From Mycobacterium sp. (GTDB lineage: Bacteria; Actinomycetota; Actinomycetes; Mycobacteriales; Mycobacteriaceae): a DNA stretch of 64,000 nt. The notes under the pieces were generated by a model. That model did no database searches, was not told the DNA's origin, and saw only the letters and a list, made by a program, of their open reading frames with translations. Where the stretch lies: positions 1 through 64,000 of the forward strand of contig JAOPUT010000243.1 of the NCBI GenBank assembly GCA_025963385.1. Direction: 5' to 3'. Each line of letters opens with the position of its first letter. Position 1 is the first letter of the stretch. The translations under genes were made by a program, and so were the position numbers. Positions 8,783-20,700 of this stretch are shown here, one piece after another.

Positions 8783-10288
8783 GTGTCTGAGGTAGCTAAG
8801 ACCGACGTCGTGCTGGTGGGCGCGGGCATCATGAGTGCGACGCTGGCCACACTGTTGAAGCTGATGGAGCCCGACTGGTCCATCACGCTGGTCGAGCGTC
8901 TCGACGGCGCTGCCGCCGAGAGCAGCGATCCGTGGAACAACGCGGGCACCGGCCACTCCGCGCTGTGCGAGCTGAACTACACCCCGCAGCGCTCCGACGG
9001 CACCATCGAGATCGCCAAGGCCGTTCAGGTCAACGAGCAGTTCCAGGTGTCGCGGCAGTTCTGGGCCCACGCGGTGGAGAACGGCGTCCTTCCCGACGTG
9101 CGCAGCTTCCTCAACCCGATCCCGCACGTCAGCTTCGTGCACGGCGCGGGAAAGCTCGACTACCTCAAGCGCAGGCGCGAGACGCTGGTGCAGAATCCGC
9201 TGTTCGCCACGATGGAGTACATCGACGACGAGGACGAGTTCGCCCGCCGCCTTCCCCTGATGGCCGCCAAGCGCAACTTCGCCGAACCCGTCGCACTGAA
9301 CTGGACCACGGACGGCACCGACGTCGACTTCGGTTCGCTGACCCGGCAGCTGCTCGGCTACGCGGCACAGCGCGGGATGACGACGCTGTTCGGTCACGAC
9401 GTGCGCGACCTGAAGAAGGAATCCGACGGCACCTGGACGGTGAAGGTCACCAACCGTCGCACCAGGCAGGACCGCAAGCTCAACGCGAAGTTCGTGTTCG
9501 TCGGCGCGGGCGGCGGGGCGCTGCCGCTGCTGCAGAAGTCGGGGATCGCGGAGGCCAAGGGCTTCGGTGGCTTCCCGGTCGGCGGCCAGTGGCTGCGCAC
9601 CGGAAACCCCGAACTCGCCGCCGCTCACCAGGCCAAGGTCTATGGCGCACCTCCACTGGGCGCCCCGCCGATGTCGGTGCCGCACTTGGACACTCGGGTC
9701 ATCAACGGCCGTTCCTACCTGCTGTTCGGTCCGTTCGCCGGATGGTCGCCCAAGTTCCTGAAGCAGGGCAAGGTCACCGATCTGCCGTTCTCGGTCAAGC
9801 CGAACAACCTCGGCTCGATGCTCGGCGTCGGACTCACCGAGATGAGCCTGGTCAAGTATCTGGTGGGGCAGCTGCTGCTGACCGAGCCGGACCGGGTGGA
9901 GGCATTGCGTGAGTTCGCCCCCAGCGCAGTCGATTCCGATTGGGAGCTCGACATCGCGGGTCAGCGCGTCCAGGTCATCCGCCGTAAGGGGGCCGGGGGC
10001 GTGCTCGAGTTCGGCACCACCGTGCTATCGGCGGCCGACGGGTCCATCGCGGGCCTGCTCGGCGCGTCGCCTGGCGCCTCGACGGCCGTCCCGGCCATGC
10101 TCGACGTGCTGGAGCGCTGCTTCCCCGACCGCTTCCCGGCGTGGCAGCCCAAGCTCAAGGAGATGGTGCCGTCGTTCGGCATCGAACTCTCCAACGAGCC
10201 CAAGCTGTTCGAGGAGGTCTGGGACTGGGGCACGAAGGTGCTCAAACTCGACAAGAAGGCCACGGACGTTCCTGCGGTCACCGTATGA
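8783..10288 (+). CDS. mqo: Malate:quinone oxidoreductase
   Basis: [64 protein letters not shown]. Confidence 0.95.
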   Translation: MSEVAKTDVVLVGAGIMSATLATLLKLMEPDWSITLVERLDGAAAESSDPWNNAGTGHSALCELNYTPQRSDGTIEIAKAVQVNEQFQVSRQFWAHAVENGVLPDVRSFLNPIPHVSFVHGAGKLDYLKRRRETLVQNPLFATMEYIDDEDEFARRLPLMAAKRNFAEPVALNWTTDGTDVDFGSLTRQLLGYAAQRGMTTLFGHDVRDLKKESDGTWTVKVTNRRTRQDRKLNAKFVFVGAGGGALPLLQKSGIAEAKGFGGFPVGGQWLRTGNPELAAAHQAKVYGAPPLGAPPMSVPHLDTRVINGRSYLLFGPFAGWSPKFLKQGKVTDLPFSVKPNNLGSMLGVGLTEMSLVKYLVGQLLLTEPDRVEALREFAPSAVDSDWELDIAGQRVQVIRRKGAGGVLEFGTTVLSAADGSIAGLLGASPGASTAVPAMLDVLERCFPDRFPAWQPKLKEMVPSFGIELSNEPKLFEEVWDWGTKVLKLDKKATDVPAVTV

Positions 10289-10298
10289 CGGTCGCGCT

Positions 10299-10766
10299 GT
10301 GACGATCTCCCCGCGGAGAAGCTGGGCGAAGGATCTCGACGCCGCAACGCTTTACGAGCTGCTGAAACTTCGGGTCGAGGTCTTCGTCGTCGAGCAGGCC
10401 ACCCCGTATCCCGAGTTGGACGGACGTGACCTGCTCGCCGAGACGCGGCACTTCTGGCTCGAGGATGCCGACGGCAAGGTCGTCTCGACCCTGCGCCTGA
10501 TGGAGGAACATCCGGGCGGCGAGAAGGTCTTTCGCATCGGCCGGGTGTGCACCAAGCGCAGTGACCGGGGGCATGGCCACACCAGCAGGCTGATGCAGGC
10601 CGCGCTCGCCGAGGTCGGTGACGACCCGTGTCGCATCGACGCCCAGACCTACCTCGAGGAGATGTACTCCAAGCATGGTTTCGTCCGCGACGGCGACGAG
10701 TTCCTCGACGACGGCATCCCGCACATCCCGATGATCCGGCGCAGTGGACTGCACGGCGGGGGCTGA
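10299..10766 (+). CDS. GNAT-family N-acetyltransferase (ElaA-like)
   Basis: LYELLKLRVEVFVVEQATPYPELDGRD and IGRVCTKRSDRGHGHTSRLMQAAL acetyl-CoA site. Confidence 0.85.
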   Translation: MTISPRRSWAKDLDAATLYELLKLRVEVFVVEQATPYPELDGRDLLAETRHFWLEDADGKVVSTLRLMEEHPGGEKVFRIGRVCTKRSDRGHGHTSRLMQAALAEVGDDPCRIDAQTYLEEMYSKHGFVRDGDEFLDDGIPHIPMIRRSGLHGGG

Positions 10767-10772
10767 CGCCGG

Positions 10773-12659
10773 ATGACTTCTCCCGTCCCCACGCCGTATC
10801 CGTTCAGCGCCCTCGTCGGGCAGGACCAACTGCGGCTGGCGCTGATCCTGTGCTCGGTTCGGCCCGAGATCGGCGGTGTGCTGATCCGTGGGGAGAAGGG
10901 CACGGCCAAGTCGACTGCCGTTCGGGCGCTTGCGCAGGTGCTCGCCGAGGTCGACGAGGACGCCCGTCTGGTCGAACTGCCCATCGGCGCCACCGAGGAC
11001 CGCGTCGTCGGATCGTTGGACCTGCAGCGCGTTCTCCGTGACGGCGAACATGCCTTCTCACCGGGCCTTCTGGCCCGCGCGCACGGCGGTGTCCTCTACG
11101 TCGACGAGGTCAACCTTCTGCACGACCATCTGGTCGACGTGCTGCTCGACGCCGCCGCAATGGGCCGCGTGCACGTCGAGCGCGACGGTGTCTCGCACTC
11201 ACACGAGGCCCGGTTCATGCTCGTCGGCACCATGAATCCCGAAGAGGGCGAACTGCGTCCGCAGCTGCTGGACAGGTTCGGCCTGACGGTCGACGTCTAC
11301 GCATCCCGCGACGTGGACGTCCGCGTCGAGGTGATCCGGCGCCGGATGGACTTCGAAGCCGATCCCGACGCCTTCGCGGCGAAGTACGCCGCCGAGGACG
11401 TCGACCTGTCCCGCCGGATCGCGCTGGCGCGTGCCATGGTTGCCGCGGTCGTGTTGCCGGACAACGAGTTACGACGAATCGCAGCGCTGTGTGCGGCCTT
11501 CGACGTCGACGGGATGCGAGCTGACCTGGTGGTCGCGCGCACGGCGGTGGCGCATGCGGCCTGGCGGGGAGCCGGCCGGGTCGAGGAGCAGGACGTGCGC
11601 GTCGCTGCGGAGCTGGCTCTTCCGCACCGCCGTCGTCGCGACCCGTTCGACGATCCAGGACTCGATCCCGATCAGCTGGACGAGGCGATGAACCAGGCTG
11701 GCGAGGCCGCCGACGAGCAGCCGCCCGAACCCGAACCGGAGCCCGATCCGCCAGGCGGCGGGGAGGTAGACCCGGAAGGCGGTATCGACGCAACCTCCAA
11801 TGGCTCTGCGCCGCAACGCAACTCGCCATCGTCGGCATCGCGTCCCAATGGTGCGCCCGCCGCCACGTTCCGCGCCAAGGCGCTGGTCGTGCCCGGCGTG
11901 GGGGAGGGCGCCCCCGGCCGTCGCTCGCGGGCCAGGAACCGGACGGGCACCCCGATATCGGCCACCGAGGATCCCCAGGCGGGCCACGGCCTCCACGTCT
12001 TCGGCACCCTGCTGGCCGCGGCGGAGCGGCAGACCGCGGCGGGCCGTCCCAGACTCGCCCCAGCCGACCTGCGCCGCTCCATTCGCGAAGGCAGGGAAGG
12101 CAACCTGGTCATCTTCCTGGTCGACGCCTCGGGCTCGATGGCGGCACGCGACCGGATGTCCGCCGTCGGCGGCGCCACGCTGTCACTGCTGCGGGATGCC
12201 TATCAGCGTCGCGACAAGGTCGCCGTCATCACCTTCCGCGGTGAGCAGGCGAAGGTGCTGCTTCCGCCGACCTCGTCGGTGCACATCGCCAGTAGGCGGC
12301 TGGCGCGCTTCGACACCGGAGGCAAGACACCGCTGGCGCAGGGTCTGCTCGCGGCCAGGGACGTGGTGGTCCGCGAGAAGGCCCGCGACCGGGCGCGCCG
12401 CAGCCTCGTCGTGGTCCTCACCGACGGCAGGGCAACGGGTGGCCCGGATCCGCTCGGCCGCACCAGGACGGCCGCGGCTATGCTGCTCGCAGAGGGCGCG
12501 GCCGCAGTCGTGGTCGACTGCGAAACCTCCTACGTGAGACTCGGTTTGGCGCAGACGCTGGCCACTCAGCTGGGTGCGCCCGCGGTGCGGCTCGCCGAAC
12601 TGCGCGCCGACGGACTCACGCGGCTGGTCAAGTCGCAGGCCGACGCCCGCGCCGCGTGA
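10773..12659 (+). CDS. Magnesium/cobalt chelatase-type fused AAA+ (ChlI-like) and VWA (ChlD-like) protein
   Basis: [15 protein letters not shown] Walker A, YVDEVNLL, acidic/Pro linker, VWA MIDAS-type [15 protein letters not shown]. Confidence 0.92.
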   Translation: MTSPVPTPYPFSALVGQDQLRLALILCSVRPEIGGVLIRGEKGTAKSTAVRALAQVLAEVDEDARLVELPIGATEDRVVGSLDLQRVLRDGEHAFSPGLLARAHGGVLYVDEVNLLHDHLVDVLLDAAAMGRVHVERDGVSHSHEARFMLVGTMNPEEGELRPQLLDRFGLTVDVYASRDVDVRVEVIRRRMDFEADPDAFAAKYAAEDVDLSRRIALARAMVAAVVLPDNELRRIAALCAAFDVDGMRADLVVARTAVAHAAWRGAGRVEEQDVRVAAELALPHRRRRDPFDDPGLDPDQLDEAMNQAGEAADEQPPEPEPEPDPPGGGEVDPEGGIDATSNGSAPQRNSPSSASRPNGAPAATFRAKALVVPGVGEGAPGRRSRARNRTGTPISATEDPQAGHGLHVFGTLLAAAERQTAAGRPRLAPADLRRSIREGREGNLVIFLVDASGSMAARDRMSAVGGATLSLLRDAYQRRDKVAVITFRGEQAKVLLPPTSSVHIASRRLARFDTGGKTPLAQGLLAARDVVVREKARDRARRSLVVVLTDGRATGGPDPLGRTRTAAAMLLAEGAAAVVVDCETSYVRLGLAQTLATQLGAPAVRLAELRADGLTRLVKSQADARAA

Positions 12660-12681
12660 CGCAGGAGAGGGGAGTTTCCCG

Positions 12682-13296
12682 ATGCCACAGGGTCAACCGG
12701 TCGCCGTCCCCGCCGACGGACTGACGACGCGGGCCCGTCGCAATGCCCCGCTGCTCGCGGTCCACACGGGTCCCGGCAAGGGCAAGTCGACCGCCGCCTT
12801 CGGGATGGCCCTGCGCGCCTGGAACCAGGGTTTCGACGTCGCGGTGTTCCAGTTCGTCAAGAGCGCGAAGTGGAAGGTGGGCGAGGAGGCCGCTTTTCGT
12901 GAACTGGGCCGGCTGCACGACGAGCACGGCGTCGGTGGACCCGTCGAGTGGCACAAGATGGGCTCGGGGTGGTCATGGTCCCGTAAGCACGGTTCGGAGG
13001 TCGATCACGCGGCGGCCGCGGCCGACGGCTGGGCCGAGATCGCGCGCCGACTGGCCGAGGAGCGTCATGACTTCTACGTCCTCGACGAGTTCACCTATCC
13101 GTTGAAGTGGGGCTGGGTGGACACCGACGAAGTCGTCGCGGCGCTCACCGACCGCCCAGGCACACAGCACGTCGTGATCACCGGCCGGGATGCTCCGCAG
13201 CCGCTGCTCGACGCCGCCGACCTGGTCACCGAGATGACCAAGGTCAAGCACCCGATGGACGCGGGTCGCAAGGGCCAACGCGGCATCGAGTGGTGA
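12682..13296 (+). CDS. cobO: Cob(I)yrinic acid a,c-diamide adenosyltransferase
   Basis: VHTGPGKGKSTAAFGMALRAWNQG P-loop; DFYVLDEFTYPLKWGW. Confidence 0.93.
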   Translation: MPQGQPVAVPADGLTTRARRNAPLLAVHTGPGKGKSTAAFGMALRAWNQGFDVAVFQFVKSAKWKVGEEAAFRELGRLHDEHGVGGPVEWHKMGSGWSWSRKHGSEVDHAAAAADGWAEIARRLAEERHDFYVLDEFTYPLKWGWVDTDEVVAALTDRPGTQHVVITGRDAPQPLLDAADLVTEMTKVKHPMDAGRKGQRGIEW

Positions 13297-13321
13297 CCGT
13301 CATGCCTGCTCGCGAGGCGCA

Positions 13322-14701
13322 GTGAGCAGCCCGGCCGTCGTGATTGCCGCGCCGGCCTCCGGCAGCGGCAAGACCACGGTGGCCACCGGGCTGATGGGTG
13401 CGCTGCGGCGGGCCGGCCACACCGTCGCGCCGTTCAAGGTGGGACCCGACTTCATCGATCCCGGCTACCACGCGCTCACCGCGGGCAGGCCCGGCCGCAA
13501 TCTGGATCCGGTCCTGGTCGGTGACCATCTGATCGGCCCGCTTTACCGGCACGGTAGCGATGACGCCGACATCGCCGTGGTCGAAGGTGTGATGGGACTG
13601 TTCGACGGCCGCATCGACGCGCACTCGTCCGGTCCCGCCCGAGGGTCGACGGCACACGTCGCGAGCCTGCTGGGCGCGCCGGTGGTCCTGCTCGTCGACG
13701 CCCGCGGCCAGAGCCACAGCGTCGCCGCACTGCTACACGGATTCTCGACCTTCGACCGCTCTGTCCGCCTGGCTGGGGTCATCCTCAACCGGGTGGGCTC
13801 GCCACGCCACGAGGCGGTGCTTCGTCAAGCCTGCGAGCAGGCCGGTGTGCCTGTGCTTGGCGTCGTCCCGTCCGCAGCAGAACTGTCCGTGCCGTCGCGG
13901 CATCTCGGGTTGGTGACGGCCGCCGAACACGGCCAGCGGGCGGTCGCAGCCGTCGACGCGATGACGACCCTCGTCGCCCGCCACGTCGACCTGGCGGCCA
14001 TCGTCGCGGTCGCGGCTTCACACGTCGACGCCGAGCCGTGGACGGCCCGGGTCGTCGAACCCGTCGGCGGTGACGTCACCGTCGCGCTCGCGTCGGGACG
14101 GGCATTCACGTTCGGATATCCCGAGCACGCCGAGCTGCTCGTCGCCGCGGGCGCGGACGTCATCACGTTCGACCCACTGACGGAGTCGTTGCCACCCGCC
14201 GCCGACGCGCTGGTGATACCGGGCGGATTTCCCGAGCAGTTCACCGCCGAGCTCTCGGCCAACGACGTTGTCCGCCAACAGATCAGGGACTTGGCGGGGC
14301 AGGGTGCGCCGATTCACGCGGAGTGCGCGGGCCTGACGTATCTCGTCGACGAGCTCGACGGCCATCCGATGTGCGGCGTGCTGAAGGGCACCGCTCACTT
14401 CACCGAGCGGCTGACACTGGGCTATCGCGACGCCGTGGCACTCGGCGACTCGTCGCTGCACCAGACCGGTGCGCGCGTGGTGGGGCACGAATTCCATCGC
14501 ACCGCAGTCACGTTCGCCGGAGAGCACGAACCCGCCTGGGGTTTCCGCGATGGCGCGGGGGCGGCGGTCACCGACGGCGCGATCGTCGGTGGCGTGCATG
14601 CCGCCTACCTGCACACGCACGCCGCTGCCCACCCCGACGCGGCCACCCGCTTCGTGACCGCGGCGGAGTCGCATATCCGCCGAAGCGGCGACAACCTCTA
14701 A
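13322..14701 (+). CDS. cobB: Cobyrinate a,c-diamide synthase
   Basis: IAAPASGSGKTTVATGLMGAL; FKVGPDFIDPGYH; GATase domain HAECAGLTYL. Confidence 0.93.
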   Translation: MSSPAVVIAAPASGSGKTTVATGLMGALRRAGHTVAPFKVGPDFIDPGYHALTAGRPGRNLDPVLVGDHLIGPLYRHGSDDADIAVVEGVMGLFDGRIDAHSSGPARGSTAHVASLLGAPVVLLVDARGQSHSVAALLHGFSTFDRSVRLAGVILNRVGSPRHEAVLRQACEQAGVPVLGVVPSAAELSVPSRHLGLVTAAEHGQRAVAAVDAMTTLVARHVDLAAIVAVAASHVDAEPWTARVVEPVGGDVTVALASGRAFTFGYPEHAELLVAAGADVITFDPLTESLPPAADALVIPGGFPEQFTAELSANDVVRQQIRDLAGQGAPIHAECAGLTYLVDELDGHPMCGVLKGTAHFTERLTLGYRDAVALGDSSLHQTGARVVGHEFHRTAVTFAGEHEPAWGFRDGAGAAVTDGAIVGGVHAAYLHTHAAAHPDAATRFVTAAESHIRRSGDNL

Positions 14702-14736
14702 GCTCGCCGGGTGGTGCGCACGCGAGGAGCAATGAG

Positions 14737-15936
14737 TTGACCGAGAACGCCTACCTCGTCGGCCTGCGCCTGAACGGCAAGAAGGTCGTCGTCGTCGGCG
14801 GGGGCAGCGTGGCGCAGCGGCGGATCCCGCTGCTGCTGGCCAACGGTGCCGACGTCCATGTCATCACCCGCGCCGCGACCCCCGCCGTCGAGGCGCTCGA
14901 GGGAATCACGCTAGTGCTGCGCGACTTCCGCGCCGGCGATCTCGACGGCGCGTGGTACGCAATCGCCGCGACCAGTGAGCCGGCCGTCAACGAGGCCATC
15001 GTCGCGGAGGCCGAGCGACAGCGAATCTTCTGTGTCCGGGCCGACGTGGCCATCGACGGCACCGCCGTGACCCCGGCGTCGTTCGAGTACGACGGCCTGA
15101 GCGTCGGGGTGCTGGCCGGCGGCGAGCACCGTCGTTCAGCGGCCATCCGCTCGGCCATCAACGAGGCCCTGCAGCAGGGCGTGATCGGCGACGTCCGGGC
15201 GCCCGAGTCGCAGCACACCGGCGTCGCCCTGGTCGGCGGCGGCCCAGGTGACCCCGAGCTCATCACGGTCAGGGGACGCAGGCTCCTCGCGCACGCCGAC
15301 GTCGTCGTCGCCGACCGCCTCGCCCCGCAGGAGCTGCTGGCCGAACTGCCGCCCCACGTCGAGGTCATCGACGCCGCCAAGATTCCCTATGGACGGTCGA
15401 TGGCCCAGGACGCGATCAACGAGGTGCTGATCGACCGCGCGAAGGCGGGCAAATTCGTCGTGCGTCTCAAGGGTGGCGATCCGTACGTCTTCGCGAGGGG
15501 CCACGAGGAGCTGCTGGCGTGCGCCGAGGCGGGAATCCCAGTGACCGTGGTGCCCGGTGTGACAAGTGCCATAGCGGTTCCCGCGATGGCGGGCGTTCCG
15601 GTCACGCATCGGGGCGTCACGCACGAGTTCGTGGTGGTCAGCGGTCATGTTGCGCCGGGGCACCCCGAATCGTTAGTGAATTGGGATGCACTGGCGGCGC
15701 TCTCCGGCACGATCGTGCTTCTGATGGCGGTCGAGCGGATCGAGCTCTTCGCCAGTGCGCTTCTGGAAGGCGGCCGACCTGCGGAAACGCCGGTCCTGGT
15801 GGTCCAGCACGGCACGACGGCCGCACAGCGGACGCTCAAGACCACGCTCGCCGAGGCTTCCGAACACATTCGCGCGGAGGGCATTCGACCCCCCGCGATC
15901 ATCGTGATCGGGGCGGTGGCGGCCTTCGCCACTTAA
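14737..15936 (+). CDS. cysG: Siroheme synthase: precorrin-2 dehydrogenase / uroporphyrinogen-III C-methyltransferase
   Basis: N-terminal VVGGGSVAQRRIPLLL; SAM methyltransferase LVGGGPGDPELITVRGRRLLAHADVVVADRL; likely TTG start. Confidence 0.9.
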   Translation: MTENAYLVGLRLNGKKVVVVGGGSVAQRRIPLLLANGADVHVITRAATPAVEALEGITLVLRDFRAGDLDGAWYAIAATSEPAVNEAIVAEAERQRIFCVRADVAIDGTAVTPASFEYDGLSVGVLAGGEHRRSAAIRSAINEALQQGVIGDVRAPESQHTGVALVGGGPGDPELITVRGRRLLAHADVVVADRLAPQELLAELPPHVEVIDAAKIPYGRSMAQDAINEVLIDRAKAGKFVVRLKGGDPYVFARGHEELLACAEAGIPVTVVPGVTSAIAVPAMAGVPVTHRGVTHEFVVVSGHVAPGHPESLVNWDALAALSGTIVLLMAVERIELFASALLEGGRPAETPVLVVQHGTTAAQRTLKTTLAEASEHIRAEGIRPPAIIVIGAVAAFAT

Positions 15937-15969
15937 AGAGTTCTTAAGATTACTGTAGGGTAACCCGGC

Positions 15970-17550
15970 ATGACGGCTCTCAATGATGCAGAGCGCGCCG
16001 CCATCGAACGCGATGCGGAAGACGCCGGCGAGCGGGCGCTCCCCATGCCCATCACCCAAACCCAGATCGTGAAGAGCAGCTGGTACCCCACCTGGTTGCC
16101 ATCGCGCCGCTTCGTCGCCGCGGTGATCGCGATCGGCGGCATGCAGCTACTGGCCACGATGGACAGCACCGTGGCCATCGTCGCGCTGCCGAAGATCCAG
16201 GACGAGCTCAACCTGTCCGACGCGGGCCGCAGCTGGGTGATCACCGCCTACGTCTTGACCTTCGGCGGCCTGATGCTGCTCGGCGGACGCCTCGGCGACA
16301 CGATCGGCCGCAAGCGCACCTTCATCGTCGGTGTCGCGCTGTTCACCATCGCCTCCATCTTGTGCGGCGTGGCGTGGGACGAGACCACCCTCGTCATCGC
16401 GCGGCTCGCCCAGGGGGTCGGCTCAGCCATCGCGTCACCGACGGGTCTGGCGCTGATCGCCACCACGTTCCCCAAGGGGCCGGCCCGCAACACGGCCACC
16501 GCGGTGTTCGCCGCGATGACCGGTGTCGGCTCGGTGATGGGCCTCGTCGTCGGCGGCTTCCTCACCGAATTCTCGTGGCGTTGGGCGTTCCTGGTGAACG
16601 TGCCCGTCGGCCTCCTGATGATCTATCTCGCCCGCAGGACTCTGCGCGAAACGCACAAGGAGCGGATGAAGCTCGACGCGGCGGGCGCCATCCTGGCGAC
16701 CCTCGCGTGCACCGCAGCGGTGTTCGGCTTCTCGATGGGCCCCGAGAGGGGCTGGACGGCGCCGCTGACGCTGACCTCGTGCCTGGCGGCGTTCGTGTTC
16801 TTCGCGGCCTTCCTCTACGTCGAACGTACCGCGGTCAACCCCGTCGTCCCCTTCAGCCTGTTCCGCGACCGGAACCGCGTCGCCACGTTCGCGGCGGTGT
16901 TCCTCGGCGGCGGCATCATGTTCACGCTGACCGTGCTCATCGGCCTGTACGTGCAGGACATCATGGGCTACAGCGCCCTCCGCGCCGGGATCGGCTTCAT
17001 CCCGTTCGTCATCGCGCTCGGCGTCGGCCTCGGCCTGTCGTCGTACCTGGTGTCGATCTTCCCGCCGCGCCTCTTGGTGATCGGCGGCGGCGTCACGGTG
17101 CTCGCGGCGATGATCTACGGCTCGACGCTCAACGGCGACATCCCGTACTTCCCGAACCTCGTCATTCCGATCACGGTGGGCGGCTTCGGCATCGGCATGA
17201 TCGTCGTCCCGCTGACGGTGTCGGCCATCGCGGGCGTCGGTTTCGACGAGATCGGTCCGGTCTCCGCGATCGCGCTGATGCTGCAGAACCTCGGCGGCCC
17301 CGTCGTCCTGGCGATCATCCAGGCGGTCATCACGTCCAGGACGCTGTACCTCGGCGGCACCACCGGCCCGGTCAAGTTCATGGACCACGCCCAGCTGCAC
17401 GCCCTCGACCAGGGCTACACCTACGGTCTGCTGTGGGTGGCCGCGGTGGCCGTCATCGTCGGCGTCGTCGCGCTCTTCATCGGCTACACGGCCGAGCAGG
17501 TCGCCCAGGCGCAGGAAGTCAAGGAAGCGATCGACGCGGGCGAGATCTAA
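15970..17550 (+). CDS. efpA: EfpA-family MFS (DHA2) efflux transporter, copy 1
   Basis: MDSTVAIVALPKIQDELNLSDAGRSWVITAYVLTFGGLMLLGGRLGDTIGRKR; multiple TM helices; between cysG and proS as in related genomes. Confidence 0.9.
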   Translation: MTALNDAERAAIERDAEDAGERALPMPITQTQIVKSSWYPTWLPSRRFVAAVIAIGGMQLLATMDSTVAIVALPKIQDELNLSDAGRSWVITAYVLTFGGLMLLGGRLGDTIGRKRTFIVGVALFTIASILCGVAWDETTLVIARLAQGVGSAIASPTGLALIATTFPKGPARNTATAVFAAMTGVGSVMGLVVGGFLTEFSWRWAFLVNVPVGLLMIYLARRTLRETHKERMKLDAAGAILATLACTAAVFGFSMGPERGWTAPLTLTSCLAAFVFFAAFLYVERTAVNPVVPFSLFRDRNRVATFAAVFLGGGIMFTLTVLIGLYVQDIMGYSALRAGIGFIPFVIALGVGLGLSSYLVSIFPPRLLVIGGGVTVLAAMIYGSTLNGDIPYFPNLVIPITVGGFGIGMIVVPLTVSAIAGVGFDEIGPVSAIALMLQNLGGPVVLAIIQAVITSRTLYLGGTTGPVKFMDHAQLHALDQGYTYGLLWVAAVAVIVGVVALFIGYTAEQVAQAQEVKEAIDAGEI

Positions 17551-17700
17551 CCCGTCTCGCCTGAACGTGCGGCTGCCGAGACTAGGTAGTCCACGTCCCC
17601 CGCACAGCAAATTCAGGTAGTTGCGCCCGGGTCGATTACTCGTTTCGTGACCACATACTCGTTGGCGACGTCGGCCGGGGGCTGACACGGTCGGACGGGA

Positions 17701-20700
17701 GTGATCATGTCGGTCGGTCGTGCCGAGCCAGGCTTTTCGTCGGGTGCTGCCAGATTCGTGGGGCGCGTGGGTGCGCTGGCGGTTGCGCTGGGCATCGGTT
17801 CGGCGCTGGGACACGGAGTGGGGGTCGCCCGAGCCGACGACGACGCGGGCTCGTCGAGCAGCGTGGAGCACGACGCACCGGCGCCGCACGACACCAGTTC
17901 AGTTCCGGACACCGCCGGTGTGGACGCCGGTCCGTCGGACCAAGCCGCGGAAGGTCTGCCGGAACGGGTCGCACAACGTCGGCGGGCCGCGGCCACTGGA
18001 CTCAACGAGGCCGGCGGCGGTTCCGAGACAGAGGACACGCCCGACGTCACGACGCCTCGGGCTCGCACCGTGCGCATCCACCGCGTCGACCAGGTGAGGT
18101 CTGCCGAGGACGGCCAACGAAATGCGCAGCGCGACAACGCCGGAACCGAGACCCGCTCTTCGGCGGTATCGACGGAACCCGCCGCCGCGACGAACGCGAA
18201 CGGTTCGCCGGCACCACTTGCGCCGGGCGGCCCCGGCGAGCCCGTGCTCGGCATCTTGCTGGCTGGTGCGCGTCGTGAGCCGGAGTCGACCGTGGCTACC
18301 AACGCGGTCCAGGCACGGACCGCAACGGCAGTGCCCATCGCGCCCTCGCCTGCCTACGTCCCCGCCGCCTACATCCCCACGATCGGTTTCGGACTGCTGA
18401 TCGGTCCGCACGGTTTGCTCGTCGGCAACGGGTGGGATGCCGCCGCCGATTGTGTCGGAGCGGCCTGCAACGGCGGCAACGCCGGGCTCCTGTGGGGCAA
18501 CGGCGGTAACGGAGCCAATGGCGGCCGCGGAGGAAACGCCGGGATGATCGGCAACGGTGGTGCAGGAGGCAGCGGCACGGCTCTCGGCATGGCAGGAGGG
18601 GCGGGCGGCACCGGCGGAATGGTGTGGGGCAACGGCGGACGCGGCGGCGACGGTGGACTCGGCGGCGATGGTGGCCGCGGCGGCGACGGCGGCACCTTCG
18701 CCTTCTTCGGCAATGCGGGCAACGGCGGCCGCGGTGGCGACGGCGTGCAGGGGGCGATCGGCGCGACCGGCGCGACCGGAGCCACCGGGCAGACCGGCAC
18801 CAAGGGTGCGAACGGTGCCACCGGCTCGACCGGTGTGACCGGTGCGCGTGGGTCCGACGGCGCTGACGGTGCCGACGGTGCCGACGGCGTCACGGGCGAC
18901 GTCGGCGTCGCGGGCATCGACGGGGCGACCGGCGCGCACGGCATCGACGGCGTGGACGGCATCAACGGCGCCACGGGAGCCACGGGCCGCAAGGGCGCTA
19001 CCGGGACATTGGGGGCCACCGGCGCCACCGGTTCCCGCGGATTCGATGGCATGAACCTCACCGAAGCCGACACCATCCCGGGGGCGAACGGGGTCAGCGG
19101 CGACGGGGACTATGCCGTCGGCTCGGGGCTGAGCACCATCCTCGACGCCCTCTTTGGCGACTACTACGACTTCGGCGACAACGGCTGGGTGGGCTACCCA
19201 GGCACCGATGGACAGCGCGGCGGACCCGGCGGCCGCGGTGGTGACGGCGGAAACTCTTCCGGCACGCTCCTCATCGGGGATTCCTATGGTGGCCCCGCGG
19301 GCAACGGCGGCCCCGGCTGGAATGACATCGGGGGACGGGGCGGCGATGGCGGCACCGGCGGTAGCGCGAGGGCTTACGGAGTCCACGACATCGCCATCGG
19401 CAGGGCGGGTGGCAACGGTGGCAACGGCGGCACGGGTGCCGCCGGATTCCAGGGCGGCGCGGGAGATACGGGCGGCAGTGGCGGCACGGGTGGCGACGGC
19501 ACTGCCGGCGGCCGCGGCGGCGACGGCACCGATGGAACCGATGGCGCCGCAGGTGGTGCCGGCGGGGACGGCACCGCCGGTGGAGTCGGCGGGAACGGCG
19601 CGGACGGCGTCGTCGGCGACGCTGGTCGATCCGGGCTGCAGGGCGAGACCGGTGGAGAAGGCGGCACCGGCGGCGATGGCTCGACGGGTGCGGGCGGCGG
19701 TACCGGCGGACAAGGCGCAACGGGTGGCGTCGGCGGAACGGGCGTCAGGGCCGGAGCCGGCGGAGCGGGCGGAAGCGTCGGGCTCTTCGGCCTGTTCGGC
19801 AACGGCGGTCTTGGAGGCAGCGGTGGCCTCGGCGGGATCGGCGGAACCGGCGGCACCGGCGGGACGGGCGGCGTCGGAGGAACGGGTGGCGAAGGCGGCG
19901 ACTCGGGTGACGGAGGGATCGGCGGGATCGGCGGCGCCGGTGGCGGCGGCGGTCACGGTGGACAGGGCGGCGATGCGGGTGACGGAGGAACCGGCGGCCG
20001 GGGCGGCAACGCGGGTGACGGTGGTACCGGCGGCCGGGGTGGCGACGCGGGTGACGGCGGCTCCGGTGGGGTTGGCGGTGCCGGCGGTGGCGGCGGCGCG
20101 GGTGGCACGGGTGGCAAGGGTGGGACCGGTGGTGGAGGTGCCGTCGGCGGCAAGGGTGGCAACGGCGGCTTCGGCGGCACTGCATACAACTCCAGCGGCC
20201 ACTACTACTCCGAATACCTTGATTCAACGGTGTTTTCGGGCGCAGCCGGTCTCGGCGGCAAGGGCGGCGCCGGGGGTGCCGGCGGCGCCGGGGGCGTCGG
20301 CGGGCCCGGGGGAGCCGGAGGAACGGCCGGCGCGGCGGGAGCAGGCGGTGCGGGCGGTCGCGCGGCAACCTACGCAGGCGTCGGTGCAGCGGGTGGTGTG
20401 GCCGGTAGCGCGGCCGCCGGAGGTGCCGGTGGCGCGGCAGGCCTCGCAGCCGACGGAGGTCTCGGAGGTGCAGGCGGCGCGGGCGGGTTCGGCGGAGTCG
20501 GCGGTGCCGCGGGAATCGCAGGGGCCGGCGGCACCGGCGGCGCGGCGGGGAGCGGCGGAGCCGGCGGCGCAGGTGGTGGTGGCGGAACGGGAGGTGCCGC
20601 AGGCGCGGGCGGAGCCGGTGGATGGTTCGGGACCCGGGGCGCCGATGGTATCGCGGGTGCCAACGGTGCCAACGGTGCCACCGGCTCGACGGGCGCAGGG

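Noticed and set aside
7670-9685. 671-aa minus-strand ORF spanning hydrolase and mqo
   Set aside because: Crosses two well-supported genes in an alternative frame, with no domain signal.
16435-17889. 484-aa Asp/Arg/His-rich minus-strand ORF over efpA
   Set aside because: Low-complexity DDR/HR composition typical of antisense translation of a GC-rich membrane protein gene.
17899-20202. 767-aa minus-strand ORF antisense to the PGRS/collagen-like gene
   Set aside because: Ala/Thr/Arg-rich mirror of Gly codons; signal peptide and repeat periodicity clearly support the plus-strand frame.
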